Source: an uncultured Muribaculaceae bacterium (GTDB taxonomy: Bacteria > Bacteroidota > Bacteroidia > Bacteroidales > Muribaculaceae). From it: DNA of 64,000 bases. The notes beneath the pieces are model-generated. The model was given only the letters and a program-made list of their open reading frames with translations, was not told the origin of the DNA and did not search any database. This document shows positions 51,500 to 59,774 of this stretch, piece by piece. The stretch covers positions 20,161-84,160 of the forward strand of contig CAJUMR010000010.1 of the NCBI GenBank assembly GCA_910587475.1, read 5' to 3'. Numbering within the stretch: position 1 is the first letter of the stretch; every line of letters begins with the position of its first letter. The position numbers and the translations under genes are program-made.

Positions 51500-53119
51500 A
51501 TGAAAAAACTGCTGTACATAATCATTATTTCATTTGCATTAATCGGTTCCTGCACAAGCAAATCGCCTGTTGACGATCTGCTTGTGCGGATCGATTCTCT
51601 GATCGAAGCTTCTGAAACCGACTCTGCACGCCGGCTGCTCGACAGCATTGACCGGAAAGGCGTTTCAGCGGAAATAATGGCTCGCTGCGCCCTGCTGACG
51701 TCTAAAATCGACGAACGCTCTATGCCTTTCGTATTCAATGATTCGCTGCTTGAAGTTGCTATTGATTTTTATCGGGGACGCGGCGACAGGCTTGAATGGC
51801 AGAGCCAATACCTTTATGGAAAGTACTTTAACTTCCAAAAACCTATTTACGACCGCGACGTCAACAGCTGTTTCATTGCACTTAGGAGTGCCGTCGATCT
51901 GGCCAATCGACTCAACGACACGATATATCTGGCAAAATCTTACTCTGCCATTGCATCTCTTTATTCCATTGTCAACGATTTTAATAAAAGTACAGAAAAC
52001 TACCTCCTTGCATCACGCCACTACATGGACGCCGGCATGATAGACAAATCTGTTAGTTCGACCAGTATCGCAGCCCGGCAATTTTGCTCACTCGGGCAGG
52101 ATTCACTCGCCTTGCAGCTACTGTTAGGAATTAGAGGCATTGTCGACTCTGTCAGCGATCGCACCGCATTGATTGAATACAACATGGCAGTATCAACTCT
52201 GAGCCTCCATTTCATAACTCGCCACGAATTTGTCAAATCAGCAGACGATGCAATAAAACAAACCGCTCGACAACGACCTCAAAAATCAGCTGACAATCCC
52301 CAAGAAATAATTATCATTGGCGGCAAAGTTGAAAATAATCGCACCCATGGCAACGGCAAATCTGCACATGATAATCAACGCCAGATCAACGACTCCGTAC
52401 TCGACATGATCATCGAACGGATCGCATGGCCGGAGGACAGTTTCCAGAGGATTGACAAAAGTTTCAGAACTCATTTTCTCACTAACCCATATACAAAACT
52501 TGTCGATCAATATTACCGCACTGAAATTGACAATCACATTCTTGCCGAAAAATCTTCACGTCGGCACATCAACTTTCTCATCGCCGCCGTAGCTGTTCTC
52601 TTTGTTTCGGTGATAGCAATTTATCTGCTCTACTCCCGACGCTTGCAGGGAAAACAGCTGCAGATACTGTCGCTGGTCAACGACATCGACCGTTTGAGAC
52701 TTGCTTCAGATGCAAAACTTCATCCTTACAGCCTGATAAACAAGCTATGTGAATTGCGGCAGAACGCCCCGTCATCAGACGAAAATCACAGCATATTCGG
52801 CAAAAATGCCGCTCGATTTGTCGACAATCTCAATTCCAAAGAAGTCTCCGACGAGATCGAACAGTTTGTCAACTCTTACCGCGACAACATCATGACGAAG
52901 TTTCGCGAACAATTTCCACAGCTGACCGCACGACAGCAACAATGTATGTTACTGCTCTTCGCCGGTTTCTCCGGAAAGTCGATCGTCGCCATGCTCCACT
53001 ATCCCAGCGACGGATCTTTCCGCACTGAAAGATCACGCATCAAGCACATCATCGAACAATCATCCACTCCCGACCGAGCTATTTTTCTCGATGTTTTCCA
53101 AGCAAGAAACGGCCTGTAA
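51500..53119 (+). CDS. membrane-tethered TPR protein with a C-terminal helix-turn-helix-like domain
   Basis: 539 aa. It starts with a lipoprotein-like signal ending LIGSC (Cys18), then a predicted periplasmic helical repeat region of TPR type (about 40-260: SARRLLDSI, YGKYFNFQ, KSYSAIASLYSIVNDFNKSTENY). One TM helix is at about 357-378 (INFLIAAVAVLFVSVIAIYLL), then a coiled-coil-like stretch (QLQILSLVNDIDRLRLASDA). The C-terminal region (about 467-520: QFPQLTARQQQCMLLLFAGF, SGKSIVAMLHY, RTERSRIKHII) resembles the LuxR/sigma-4-like HTH of Bacteroidetes one-component regulators. Such proteins are thought to sense outside and bind DNA inside. It follows lpdA by 32 bases and precedes the paralogous secreted pair, its possible target. 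Confidence 0.75.
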   Translation: MKKLLYIIIISFALIGSCTSKSPVDDLLVRIDSLIEASETDSARRLLDSIDRKGVSAEIMARCALLTSKIDERSMPFVFNDSLLEVAIDFYRGRGDRLEWQSQYLYGKYFNFQKPIYDRDVNSCFIALRSAVDLANRLNDTIYLAKSYSAIASLYSIVNDFNKSTENYLLASRHYMDAGMIDKSVSSTSIAARQFCSLGQDSLALQLLLGIRGIVDSVSDRTALIEYNMAVSTLSLHFITRHEFVKSADDAIKQTARQRPQKSADNPQEIIIIGGKVENNRTHGNGKSAHDNQRQINDSVLDMIIERIAWPEDSFQRIDKSFRTHFLTNPYTKLVDQYYRTEIDNHILAEKSSRRHINFLIAAVAVLFVSVIAIYLLYSRRLQGKQLQILSLVNDIDRLRLASDAKLHPYSLINKLCELRQNAPSSDENHSIFGKNAARFVDNLNSKEVSDEIEQFVNSYRDNIMTKFREQFPQLTARQQQCMLLLFAGFSGKSIVAMLHYPSDGSFRTERSRIKHIIEQSSTPDRAIFLDVFQARNGL

Positions 53120-53202
53120 CAATTTTTCTCAAACTATCGCCACAACCGACTGAATTACAAATACATACAATACGCCATGTAACACATTTTGACGGCCAAA
53201 AA

Positions 53203-53234
53203 TTTGCACAGCTATCATTCTGGTCGTAAATTTG
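53203..53234 (+). promoter_or_regulatory. promoter of the paralogous secreted protein pair
   Basis: TTTG (53203-53206), 20 bases, TAAATTTG (53227-53234), with the ATG 25 bases later. Perfect on both boxes. Confidence 0.75.
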
Positions 53235-53259
53235 CACCGTAACCAACAACCTCAGACAC

Positions 53260-54183
53260 ATGAAAAAATTACTACTTATGACATTGCTGTCAGCTTCCGC
53301 ACTTCCTATTTTTGCGCGGACGTCAACCGCAAATTTTTTAAGTCTCAACGACACGACATTTGTCGGAGCCGACGAAGATGCGCGCATGAAAAAGTACATC
53401 TCAGAGCTAAGAGATTTTGACATCAGCATCTCAGCCCCGGAAGGCTTCAAATCGATCGACATGAGAGGCCGCACAACCTTCAGATCATATCCCAGCGTAA
53501 CGATCAACTGCGTAGGTCTCGAAAATGACTCTCACGATGCTGTGATCCTGTGGCCTCTTGTTTTCGTGTTCGACAACACCAGCGTCCTCCGGCTCGGCCA
53601 CAACATTCAAGGCGATCTCCGGGCCGCCCACCACGATCCGGGCATCGACATTGCTCCGCTGATCAATATCATCGCTGAAAAAGACATGTCAGCCTATTCC
53701 AACGCCGACACCGTTGTGATCTACAGCTACGACATCAACGACGCCCCCTACCTCGACCGCTATGAGCACATGATCGGTGTCTATATGCGCAAATACGCCC
53801 ATCCTGCCCTCCTTTTCAAAATCGCATTGACCGACAACGGCCTTAAAGACAAGGACATGTATATCAAGACACTACTCGACAACATCAGTTTCGGCAATAA
53901 ACCCAACAAGGATTTAGTCAAGGGCGAGAAGAAGACAGTCGGTAAAAACGATCTGCAGTTTTCGACATCCTACTGCCGCGGAGGCATAAGATTCTCTCCG
54001 CTCGGTGCCGCCCTGCTCGACAACAACGTCCGCGACATCGGTGGCGAGGAATTACTCAACAAAGTATGGGAGATACAACGAGAAGAAAAGAAATGCAAAT
54101 CAAACGTTCAATTATATGAAAGCGATAATAACGATTACAGTAAGCGCATTATTGAGCCTGTCGGCACTGGCTCACAGCAATAA
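53260..54183 (+). CDS. secreted protein of unknown function, first of an overlapping paralogous pair
   Basis: 307 aa with a signal peptide (about 1-20, ending FAR). Shared blocks with the next gene: FDISISAPEGFKSIDMRGR, AYSNADTVVIY, IGVYMRKYAHPALLFKIALTD, DKDMYIKTLLDNISFG, and FSPLGAALLD near the end. By comparison with its paralog, the homologous part ends near residue 285. The last 20 or so residues are read from bases that also encode the start of the next gene in another frame. No known domain recognised. The predicted promoter is very good. Confidence 0.7.
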   Translation: MKKLLLMTLLSASALPIFARTSTANFLSLNDTTFVGADEDARMKKYISELRDFDISISAPEGFKSIDMRGRTTFRSYPSVTINCVGLENDSHDAVILWPLVFVFDNTSVLRLGHNIQGDLRAAHHDPGIDIAPLINIIAEKDMSAYSNADTVVIYSYDINDAPYLDRYEHMIGVYMRKYAHPALLFKIALTDNGLKDKDMYIKTLLDNISFGNKPNKDLVKGEKKTVGKNDLQFSTSYCRGGIRFSPLGAALLDNNVRDIGGEELLNKVWEIQREEKKCKSNVQLYESDNNDYSKRIIEPVGTGSQQ

Positions 54184-54934
54184 TGACAACGATGCCCCGG
54201 CACAGCTGTCGGACTTCGACCGCTACAGCCTCGACCTGTCGAAACACGACGTCACCATCACTGCGCCCGACAGCTTCCGGCTCCTCGACATGCGCGGTCG
54301 AGCAGGCTTAGATGCCTTCATCAATCCCGCCTACCCTTCAGGCGAAGAGATTTATCCGGTCGGCATAGAATCAGCCGATGCAAAGGCCGTGTTCCTCTAT
54401 CCGCAGATCGACTTCAAAAGCCGTAAGCAAGTGATACGCAAGGGACGCGTAGTCGAGGACGAATTGCGTTTCAACCGCAACGATCTCGCCCTCGATGTCA
54501 GACCGCTGATCGATGTTGTCGCGCTCGACGATATGACAGCTTACGCTAACGCCGACACAGCCGTGATCTATCAGCTCAAGGCCAACTGGCTCCACCCCTT
54601 CCTGTCTTACAAAAACATCATCGGTGTCTATCTGCGGAAATACGGTCATCCGGCCATGCTTTTGAAAATAGCACTGACCGATGACGCAATGCTCGACAAA
54701 GACAAATATGTGAGACTTCTGCTCGACAACGTCCGGTTTGGCGACGAACCCTTCACCGGTCTTGTTCTTCAGGAGCAACGACTGCCCGGCATCAATGATC
54801 TCGATTTCCCATCACCACAGTACAAACCCGACGGTTTCATCATCTCGCCCGTCGAGCAAGCACTGTTCAACGTCTGGGACGAAGGCGGAAAAGAAGCCTA
54901 CCGGATCAAACAATCCCTCGACCAAACCCCTTAG
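54116..54934 (+). CDS. secreted protein of unknown function, second of the paralogous pair
   Basis: 272 aa from the ATG at 54116, which begins a clear signal peptide (MKAIITITVSALLSLSALA); the longer frame to 54005 is antagonised by that. It parallels the previous gene: HDVTITAPDSFRLLDMRGR, AYANADTAVIYQL, IGVYLRKYGHPAMLLKIALTD, DKDKYVRLLLDNVRFG, FIISPVEQAL. It overlaps the preceding gene by 68 bases in a different frame, an unusually long same-strand overlap. The stop TAG lies inside the left inverted repeat of the element at 54931. Confidence 0.7.
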   Translation: MKAIITITVSALLSLSALAHSNNDNDAPAQLSDFDRYSLDLSKHDVTITAPDSFRLLDMRGRAGLDAFINPAYPSGEEIYPVGIESADAKAVFLYPQIDFKSRKQVIRKGRVVEDELRFNRNDLALDVRPLIDVVALDDMTAYANADTAVIYQLKANWLHPFLSYKNIIGVYLRKYGHPAMLLKIALTDDAMLDKDKYVRLLLDNVRFGDEPFTGLVLQEQRLPGINDLDFPSPQYKPDGFIISPVEQALFNVWDEGGKEAYRIKQSLDQTP

Positions 54935-55120
54935 AGCCAGTCCCATAATATAGTTAACGCAGAGGCGGTCAGCCATTGAGCAGATTTGTTCGTGTGATGA
55001 GGGAATGTACTTGACGTACACGACCGAAGAATACGGACAAAGATGCCAATGGGTGGCCAGGCGATGGTCAAACTTCCTCCGTCCTACTGCGTTTAAATAT
55101 ATTATGGGACTGACTCTTAA
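54931..55120 (+). repeat. structured inverted-repeat element, copy B (MITE-like)
   Basis: About 190 bases with imperfect terminal inverted repeats of about 32 bases (left 54931-54962, starting TTAGAGCCAGTCCCATAATA; right 55087-55120, whose reverse complement starts TTAAGAGTCAGTCCCATAAT). Inside are blocks GGCGGT, TTGAG, GATGAGGGAATGT and CGACCGAAGA at the same spacing as in 30782-30885. Inner complementarities (TGTAC / GTACA; GTCAGCCATT with AATGGGTGGC) let the whole element fold into a long imperfect hairpin. The stop codons of both neighbouring convergent genes (54932-54934 and 55117-55119) lie in the repeat ends. No transposase inside. Confidence 0.65.
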
Positions 55121-56472
55121 GCCAACTCGCAGATAAGCGTCGCTGAGCTTACATCGACGACTCGCACTTTGACTGTGTCGCCGATGCGGAAATCGCCTCG
55201 CGGAAACACACAGGTCTTGTTCTGCTGGTTGCGGCCCACGCGCTGCTCGGCCGACCTCTTGGCGGCACCCTCGACAAGCACATCAAAAACTTTGCCGATG
55301 TCGCGTCGGTTTGACTCGAGCGACAACTCGTTCTGCAAAGCGATCATGCGGTTGAGACGGTCGATCTTGACATCCTCGGGAACATTGTCAGGCATCGTGC
55401 GCGAAGCCAGTGTGCCGGGGCGCTCCGAGTATTTGAACATAAACGACGAATCAAAGCCCACCTCACGCATCAGGCTAAGCGTCTGCTCGAAATCTTCCTC
55501 AGACTCATTGTGGAAGCCGGTGAAAAGATCCGACGATATGCCGCAGTCGGGAATTGCCTTGCGGATCGCTGCAATCCTGTCGAGATACCACTCGCGGGTG
55601 TATTTTCGGTTCATGGCTTTCAGCACCGAATTGCTGCCTGACTGAACGGGAAGATGAATGTGGTTGCAGATATTGTCGTGCGAAGCGATCACAGCAATCG
55701 TATCATCGCTCATATCCTTGGGATGCGACGTCGTGAAACGCACTCTCATGTCGGGAGCCGCTTCTGCCACCATGGCAAGGAGTTGAGCGAAGCTGACAGC
55801 CACGCCGTCGGCGTCAGTGTAATTGTAGCTGTTGACATTCTGTCCGAGCAATGTCACCTCCTTGAACCCCTTGGCCCTCAGGTCGGCAAGTTCGCGGAGA
55901 ATGCTCTCTGCCGGACGGCTGCGTTCGCGTCCTCGAGTGTAAGGCACAATGCAGTACGAACAGAAATTGTTGCAACCTCTCATTATGCTTATAAATCCGC
56001 TGACAGTGTTACCACCGATGCGCGCCGGAATCACCTCCCGGTAAGTTTCGGTAGTGCTCAGGTCGACATTGATCGCTTTCTCGCCGGCCTCCGCTGCAGC
56101 AAAGAGAGCCGGAAGATCGAGATATGCGTCAGGACCGGCGACCACGTCGACACCATACTCGTCGAGCAGACGGTCGCGCACACGCTCGGCCATGCACCCG
56201 ATCACGCCTATGATCAGACGTCCCGATTTCTTGCGGCGAAGAGAGGCGAGATATTGAAGCCGGCTCACGATTTTCTGCTCGGCATTATCGCGTATCGAAC
56301 AAGTATTCAGCAGTATAGCATCAGCTTGAGCTATATCTTCCGAAATGGCATATCCTGCCATTCCCATTATTGATGCCACAACCTCAGAATCGGCCACATT
56401 CATCTGACAGCCGTAAGTCTCGATAAAAAGTTGCTTGTCGGGAGAGCTTATATTGGAGATATTATCAGTCAT
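55117..56472 (-). CDS. miaB: tRNA-2-methylthio-N6-dimethylallyladenosine synthase
   Basis: 451-aa radical-SAM methylthiotransferase acting on i6A37 of tRNA. The ATG at 56472 (MTDNISNISS) is chosen; a frame to 56514 is longer than the family needs. UPF0004 domain: FIETYGCQMNVADSEVV with the first cluster Cys, then LLNTCSIRDNAEQK and VIGCMAER. Radical SAM cluster CNNFCSYCIVPYTRGRERSR. A C-terminal TRAM domain carries GDTVKVRVVDVSSATLICEL. The 3' end runs into the repeat element at 55117-55120. Confidence 0.96.
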   Translation of the reverse strand: MTDNISNISSPDKQLFIETYGCQMNVADSEVVASIMGMAGYAISEDIAQADAILLNTCSIRDNAEQKIVSRLQYLASLRRKKSGRLIIGVIGCMAERVRDRLLDEYGVDVVAGPDAYLDLPALFAAAEAGEKAINVDLSTTETYREVIPARIGGNTVSGFISIMRGCNNFCSYCIVPYTRGRERSRPAESILRELADLRAKGFKEVTLLGQNVNSYNYTDADGVAVSFAQLLAMVAEAAPDMRVRFTTSHPKDMSDDTIAVIASHDNICNHIHLPVQSGSNSVLKAMNRKYTREWYLDRIAAIRKAIPDCGISSDLFTGFHNESEEDFEQTLSLMREVGFDSSFMFKYSERPGTLASRTMPDNVPEDVKIDRLNRMIALQNELSLESNRRDIGKVFDVLVEGAAKRSAEQRVGRNQQNKTCVFPRGDFRIGDTVKVRVVDVSSATLICELA

Positions 56473-56499
56473 TTCACTTATTAAGTTATCTTGGAAATA

Positions 56500-56531
56500 T
56501 TTGTGCAATAGCACAAAGTTGACTATTTTTG
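56500..56531 (+). promoter_or_regulatory. promoter of the type I restriction-modification operon
   Basis: TTTG (56500-56503), 20 bases, TATTTTTG (56524-56531). The hsdM ATG is about 120 bases further. It partly faces the miaB promoter. Confidence 0.7.
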
Positions 56532-56533
56532 TA

Positions 56534-56565
56534 CAAAATTACAAAAAAAGTGGACAAGGAGCAAA
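56534..56565 (-). promoter_or_regulatory. miaB: miaB promoter
   Basis: Minus strand: TTTG (56565-56562), 20 bases, TAATTTTG (56541-56534). Both -7 boxes of the two divergent promoters lie 3 bases apart, so the polymerases must compete. Confidence 0.7.
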
Positions 56566-56653
56566 CCCAAATTTCATCCCCGATTTCGCTGCGCTCTCCT
56601 GAATAATTCCGACCTCCTGATCACCTATAATCCATCCCCAAAACAGCACTCCA

Positions 56654-58225
56654 ATGGCGACAAGCACCCAACAGAAACAAGAACTTTTTAAAGCAATATG
56701 GGCTACAGCCGAAGACCTCCGCAACTCGGTCGATGGCTGGGATTTCAAGTCATACATACTTGGCATATTGTTCTACCGCTTTATTTCGGAGAACATAACA
56801 ACTTATATCAATAAGATGCAACGCGAAGCCGGCGATACCGACTTTGACTACGCCACATTCTCCGATGAAATGATAACTGACGATGCAAGAACAGACCTCG
56901 TTAAAGAAAAGGGGTTCTTCATTCTACCCTCGCAACTATTCTGCAACGTGCGCAAGCGAGCCAAAAGCGACCCGAACCTCAATGTTACACTCTCTGAAAT
57001 CTTCAAGAGCATTGAGGCATCTGCTGTCGGCACAGAGAGCGAGGATGACCTGAAAGGACTGTTTGCTGATATTGATGTCAATTCCAACAAACTCGGAGGA
57101 ACTGTAGAGAAGCGAAATGAGCAACTCACCAAAATTCTCAACAACATAGGAGGCATCGACCTCAAAGGCGACTATGAGGATAATCAGATCGACCTTTTCG
57201 GCGACGCATATGAATACCTCATGGCGATGTATGCCTCAAATGCCGGAAAGAGCGGTGGCGAATACTACACTCCTCAGGAGGTCAGCGAACTGCTTGCCCG
57301 CATCGTCAGCCACAACCGCCAATGGGTCAATAAGGTTTATGATCCGGCTTGCGGATCCGGATCATTGCTGCTTAAATTCGCCAAAATACTTGGGGCAGAC
57401 AATGTGAAACAAGGCTTCTTCGGACAAGAGCTGAACATCACCACCTATAACCTCTGCCGCATCAATATGTTCCTCCACAACATCAACTACAATAAGTTTG
57501 ACATCCAAAATGGCGATACGCTCTTAGAACCATATCATTGGGATGAAGAACCGTTTGATGCCATAGTCAGCAATCCACCGTATTCGACCAAATGGATTGG
57601 CGAAGACAACCCGTTGCTTATCAATGACCCCCGATTTGCCCCGGCCGGTGTTCTTGCTCCCAAAAGCAAGAGTGACCTCGCTTTTACCATGCACATGCTC
57701 GCATGGCTCTCGACCGAAGGGACTGCTGCCATCGTCGAATTTCCCGGCGTACTATATCGCGGAGGCAAAGAGCAGAAGATACGCCAATATCTGATTGACA
57801 ACAACTATGTTGATACAGTCATCCAGCTGCCACCAAACCTTTTTTTCGGCGTGACCATCGCAACCTGTATCATCGTACTTAAAAAGTCGAAAAAAGAGAA
57901 CAAGACCCTATTCATAGATGCATCTCAGCTCTTTGTTCATGAGGGCAATAAAAACAAACTCTCGCCGGAAAATATAGAGGCTATTGTTGCCGAATATGCC
58001 GAGCGCAAGGAAGTCAAGCACTTCTCTGAGCTCGTTGACAACACTACAATTGCCAAAAACGGCTACAACCTCTCAGTCAGCTCCTATGTAGAAGCCGAGG
58101 ACACCCGCCCTCAGACCGACATCAAAGAACTGAACGAACGCATAGCCCGCATTGTCGAGCATGAAAACAAGCTCCGGGCAGAAATCGACACTATCATCAA
58201 AGAACTCGAAGCCGAAACGGTATGA
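56654..58225 (+). CDS. hsdM: type I restriction-modification DNA methyltransferase subunit HsdM
   Basis: 523-aa N6-adenine methyltransferase subunit; with HsdS it forms the modification enzyme and with HsdR the restriction complex. The N-terminal helical domain HsdM_N has IWATAEDLRNSVDGWDFKSYILGILFYRFISENI with breaks. The SAM motif DPACGSGSLLLKF starts at residue 230, catalytic NPPY is at 307-310 (IVSNPPYSTKW), and GVLAPKSKSDLAFTMHMLAW follows. Complete. The stop overlaps the Fic gene by ATGA (58222-58225). Confidence 0.97.
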   Translation: MATSTQQKQELFKAIWATAEDLRNSVDGWDFKSYILGILFYRFISENITTYINKMQREAGDTDFDYATFSDEMITDDARTDLVKEKGFFILPSQLFCNVRKRAKSDPNLNVTLSEIFKSIEASAVGTESEDDLKGLFADIDVNSNKLGGTVEKRNEQLTKILNNIGGIDLKGDYEDNQIDLFGDAYEYLMAMYASNAGKSGGEYYTPQEVSELLARIVSHNRQWVNKVYDPACGSGSLLLKFAKILGADNVKQGFFGQELNITTYNLCRINMFLHNINYNKFDIQNGDTLLEPYHWDEEPFDAIVSNPPYSTKWIGEDNPLLINDPRFAPAGVLAPKSKSDLAFTMHMLAWLSTEGTAAIVEFPGVLYRGGKEQKIRQYLIDNNYVDTVIQLPPNLFFGVTIATCIIVLKKSKKENKTLFIDASQLFVHEGNKNKLSPENIEAIVAEYAERKEVKHFSELVDNTTIAKNGYNLSVSSYVEAEDTRPQTDIKELNERIARIVEHENKLRAEIDTIIKELEAETV

Positions 58226-59100
58226 GCGACAAAATATCCATAAGGTTCTACAACAACCGCGCAGTGAGGGCTGTTTGGGATGAAGAAAATTCCAAATGGT
58301 GGTTTTCGGTATTGGATATCATTGCCATTTTCAACGACGAAGATGATTACTCCAAGACACGCAACTATTGGAAATATCTGAAAACTAAGCTGAAAAAGCA
58401 GAACCACCAACTGGTTAGCGCTACTAACCAGTTGAAAATAAAAGCACCTGACGGAAAATCCAGATCGACCGATATGCTTGATGCCGAGAGTGTTACGCTA
58501 CTCGCCAAGGAAATACCCCGCAACAAGGGCATGGGCTTTCTTGATTGGTTTACCTACAGCGAAAACACAATCGACGGTCGCAGCCGCAAAAAGGCTTACG
58601 ATCTTTTTGAGTCCGGAATTTTGAAGGAACTTGAACCCGGCAGTGTCAAATGTCTTCAACAGATTCATGCCTATATTTTCGGAGGACTATATGAATTTGC
58701 AGGACAGATACGTTCAAAAAACATCTCTAAAGGAGGTTTTACATTTGCCAACTGCATGCACTTTCCTGAAACTTTGCAAACGATTGAGCGAATGCCCGAA
58801 ACCACATTCGATGAAATCATGGATAAATACGTAGAGATGAATGTGGCCCATCCATTCATGGAGGGCAACGGCAGAAGTACACACATTTGGCTTGACCTTA
58901 TGCTCAAACGTTCGCTAAAGAAATGCGTTGACTGGAGTCAGATTGACAAAAACGAATATCTCGCAGCAATGCGCGAAAGCGTATCCAACGCCTCCCACAT
59001 CAAGATTTTAGTTGAACAGGCATTAACGCCCGATATCGATGACCGCGAGATGTTTATGAAAGGAATTGACTATTCCTACTATTACGAACAAAACGACTGA
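58222..59100 (+). CDS. Fic-domain protein with BRO-N-like N terminus, inside the hsd operon
   Basis: 292 aa. The N-terminal about 100 residues (IRFYNNRAVRAVWDEENSKWWFSVLDIIAIFNDEDDYSKTRNYWKYLKTKL with breaks) resemble the BRO-N/KilA-like DNA-associated domain of phage and Bacteroidetes proteins. The Fic domain (about 140-290) has the active motif HPFMEGNGR at residues 210-218, with the catalytic His and both Arg-supporting Gly-Asn-Gly-Arg residues intact, so AMP transfer (or another NMP) from ATP to a target hydroxyl is likely. I see no S/T-x-x-x-E-G/N inhibitory helix in this protein and no small antitoxin gene next to it. It overlaps hsdM by ATGA and lies 7 bases before hsdS. Confidence 0.85.
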   Translation: MSDKISIRFYNNRAVRAVWDEENSKWWFSVLDIIAIFNDEDDYSKTRNYWKYLKTKLKKQNHQLVSATNQLKIKAPDGKSRSTDMLDAESVTLLAKEIPRNKGMGFLDWFTYSENTIDGRSRKKAYDLFESGILKELEPGSVKCLQQIHAYIFGGLYEFAGQIRSKNISKGGFTFANCMHFPETLQTIERMPETTFDEIMDKYVEMNVAHPFMEGNGRSTHIWLDLMLKRSLKKCVDWSQIDKNEYLAAMRESVSNASHIKILVEQALTPDIDDREMFMKGIDYSYYYEQND

Positions 59101-59107
59101 CACCAAT

Positions 59108-59752
59108 ATGAGCAAACTACAAGAACTAATCGACTGCCTGTGCCCAGATGGAGTACCATTTAAACCACTTCGTGATTTGTGTGAAATCAAAACCGGTAAA
59201 GGCATCACAAAAAAAGATGCCTCAGAGGAAGGAATCTATCCCATAATAAGCGGTGGACAAACACCAATGGGTATGTACCACAAATCTAATCGTCAAGCTA
59301 ATACTATTACAATATCGCGTGTTGGAGCTTATGCAGGTTTTGTGAGTTTTATAAAAGAAGATTTTTATCTTAATGATAAATGTTTCTCTGTAATTCCTTT
59401 TGCCCAAGAAATATATGTGCCATTCCTTTTTTATTACCTAAAACATATTGAGGAAAAAATAAAAGAACTTCAAAGTGAGGGTGGAGTTCCTACGATAAAC
59501 ACTGTCAAGGTTGGAAGTCTAATTGTTCCAATACCGCCCATTGAGGTACAGGAGGAAATTGTAAAAATTCTCGACCGCTTCGCGGACTACGCAGCGGAGC
59601 TGCAAGCGGAGCTGCAAGCGGAGCTGCAAGCGCGTAAAGAGCAATATGAATATTATCGCAATCTTTTACTCACCTTCAATCCCGCCGGCTGCGCCGACGT
59701 GACCGATGGTGAGCAAAAGATGAATGACGTAACTACCTGGGGGGGGGCATAG
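59108..59752 (+). CDS. hsdS: HsdS specificity subunit, N-terminal half (frame ends after a G9 tract)
   Basis: 214 aa from the ATG at 59108 (a frame to 59066 starts inside fic and is not used). LQELIDCLCPDGVPFKPL is the usual HsdS start, then target-recognition domain 1 (about 20-145) with SGGQTPMGMY, ISRVGAYAGFVSF and GGVPTINTVKVGSLIVPIPPIEVQEEIV (with breaks). The central conserved helices (about 150-190) contain three AELQ repeats. After the helix end KEQYEYYRNLLLTF the frame runs into nine G residues and stops three codons later (TTWGGA stop). Truncated here: a normal two-domain HsdS is about 400 aa. A half-HsdS may still pair as a dimer in some systems. Confidence 0.9.
   Translation: MSKLQELIDCLCPDGVPFKPLRDLCEIKTGKGITKKDASEEGIYPIISGGQTPMGMYHKSNRQANTITISRVGAYAGFVSFIKEDFYLNDKCFSVIPFAQEIYVPFLFYYLKHIEEKIKELQSEGGVPTINTVKVGSLIVPIPPIEVQEEIVKILDRFADYAAELQAELQAELQARKEQYEYYRNLLLTFNPAGCADVTDGEQKMNDVTTWGGA
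59594..59632 (+). repeat. three 12-bp tandem repeats in hsdS (AELQ)
   Basis: Three perfect copies of GCGGAGCTGCAA (59594-59605, 59606-59617, 59618-59629) and a partial fourth (GCG). Each copy encodes Ala-Glu-Leu-Gln in the central helix that sets the distance between recognition domains. Copy changes keep the frame. Confidence 0.95.
59739..59747 (+). repeat. G9 homopolymer tract splitting hsdS
   Basis: Nine consecutive G between the two HsdS halves. The upstream frame leads into TAG at 59750-59752. With one G fewer (or two more) it continues CAT AGT TAT AAA into the frame of the second half (59748 onwards). Confidence 0.95.
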
Positions 59753-59774
59753 TTATAAAATTACTTGGAAAACT

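Noticed and set aside
59739..59747. G9 tract as a simple sequencing error in an intact hsdS
   Set aside because: Not excluded, but set aside as the main reading because a nine-G run is itself a known type of contingency locus and a second repeat switch is in the same gene.
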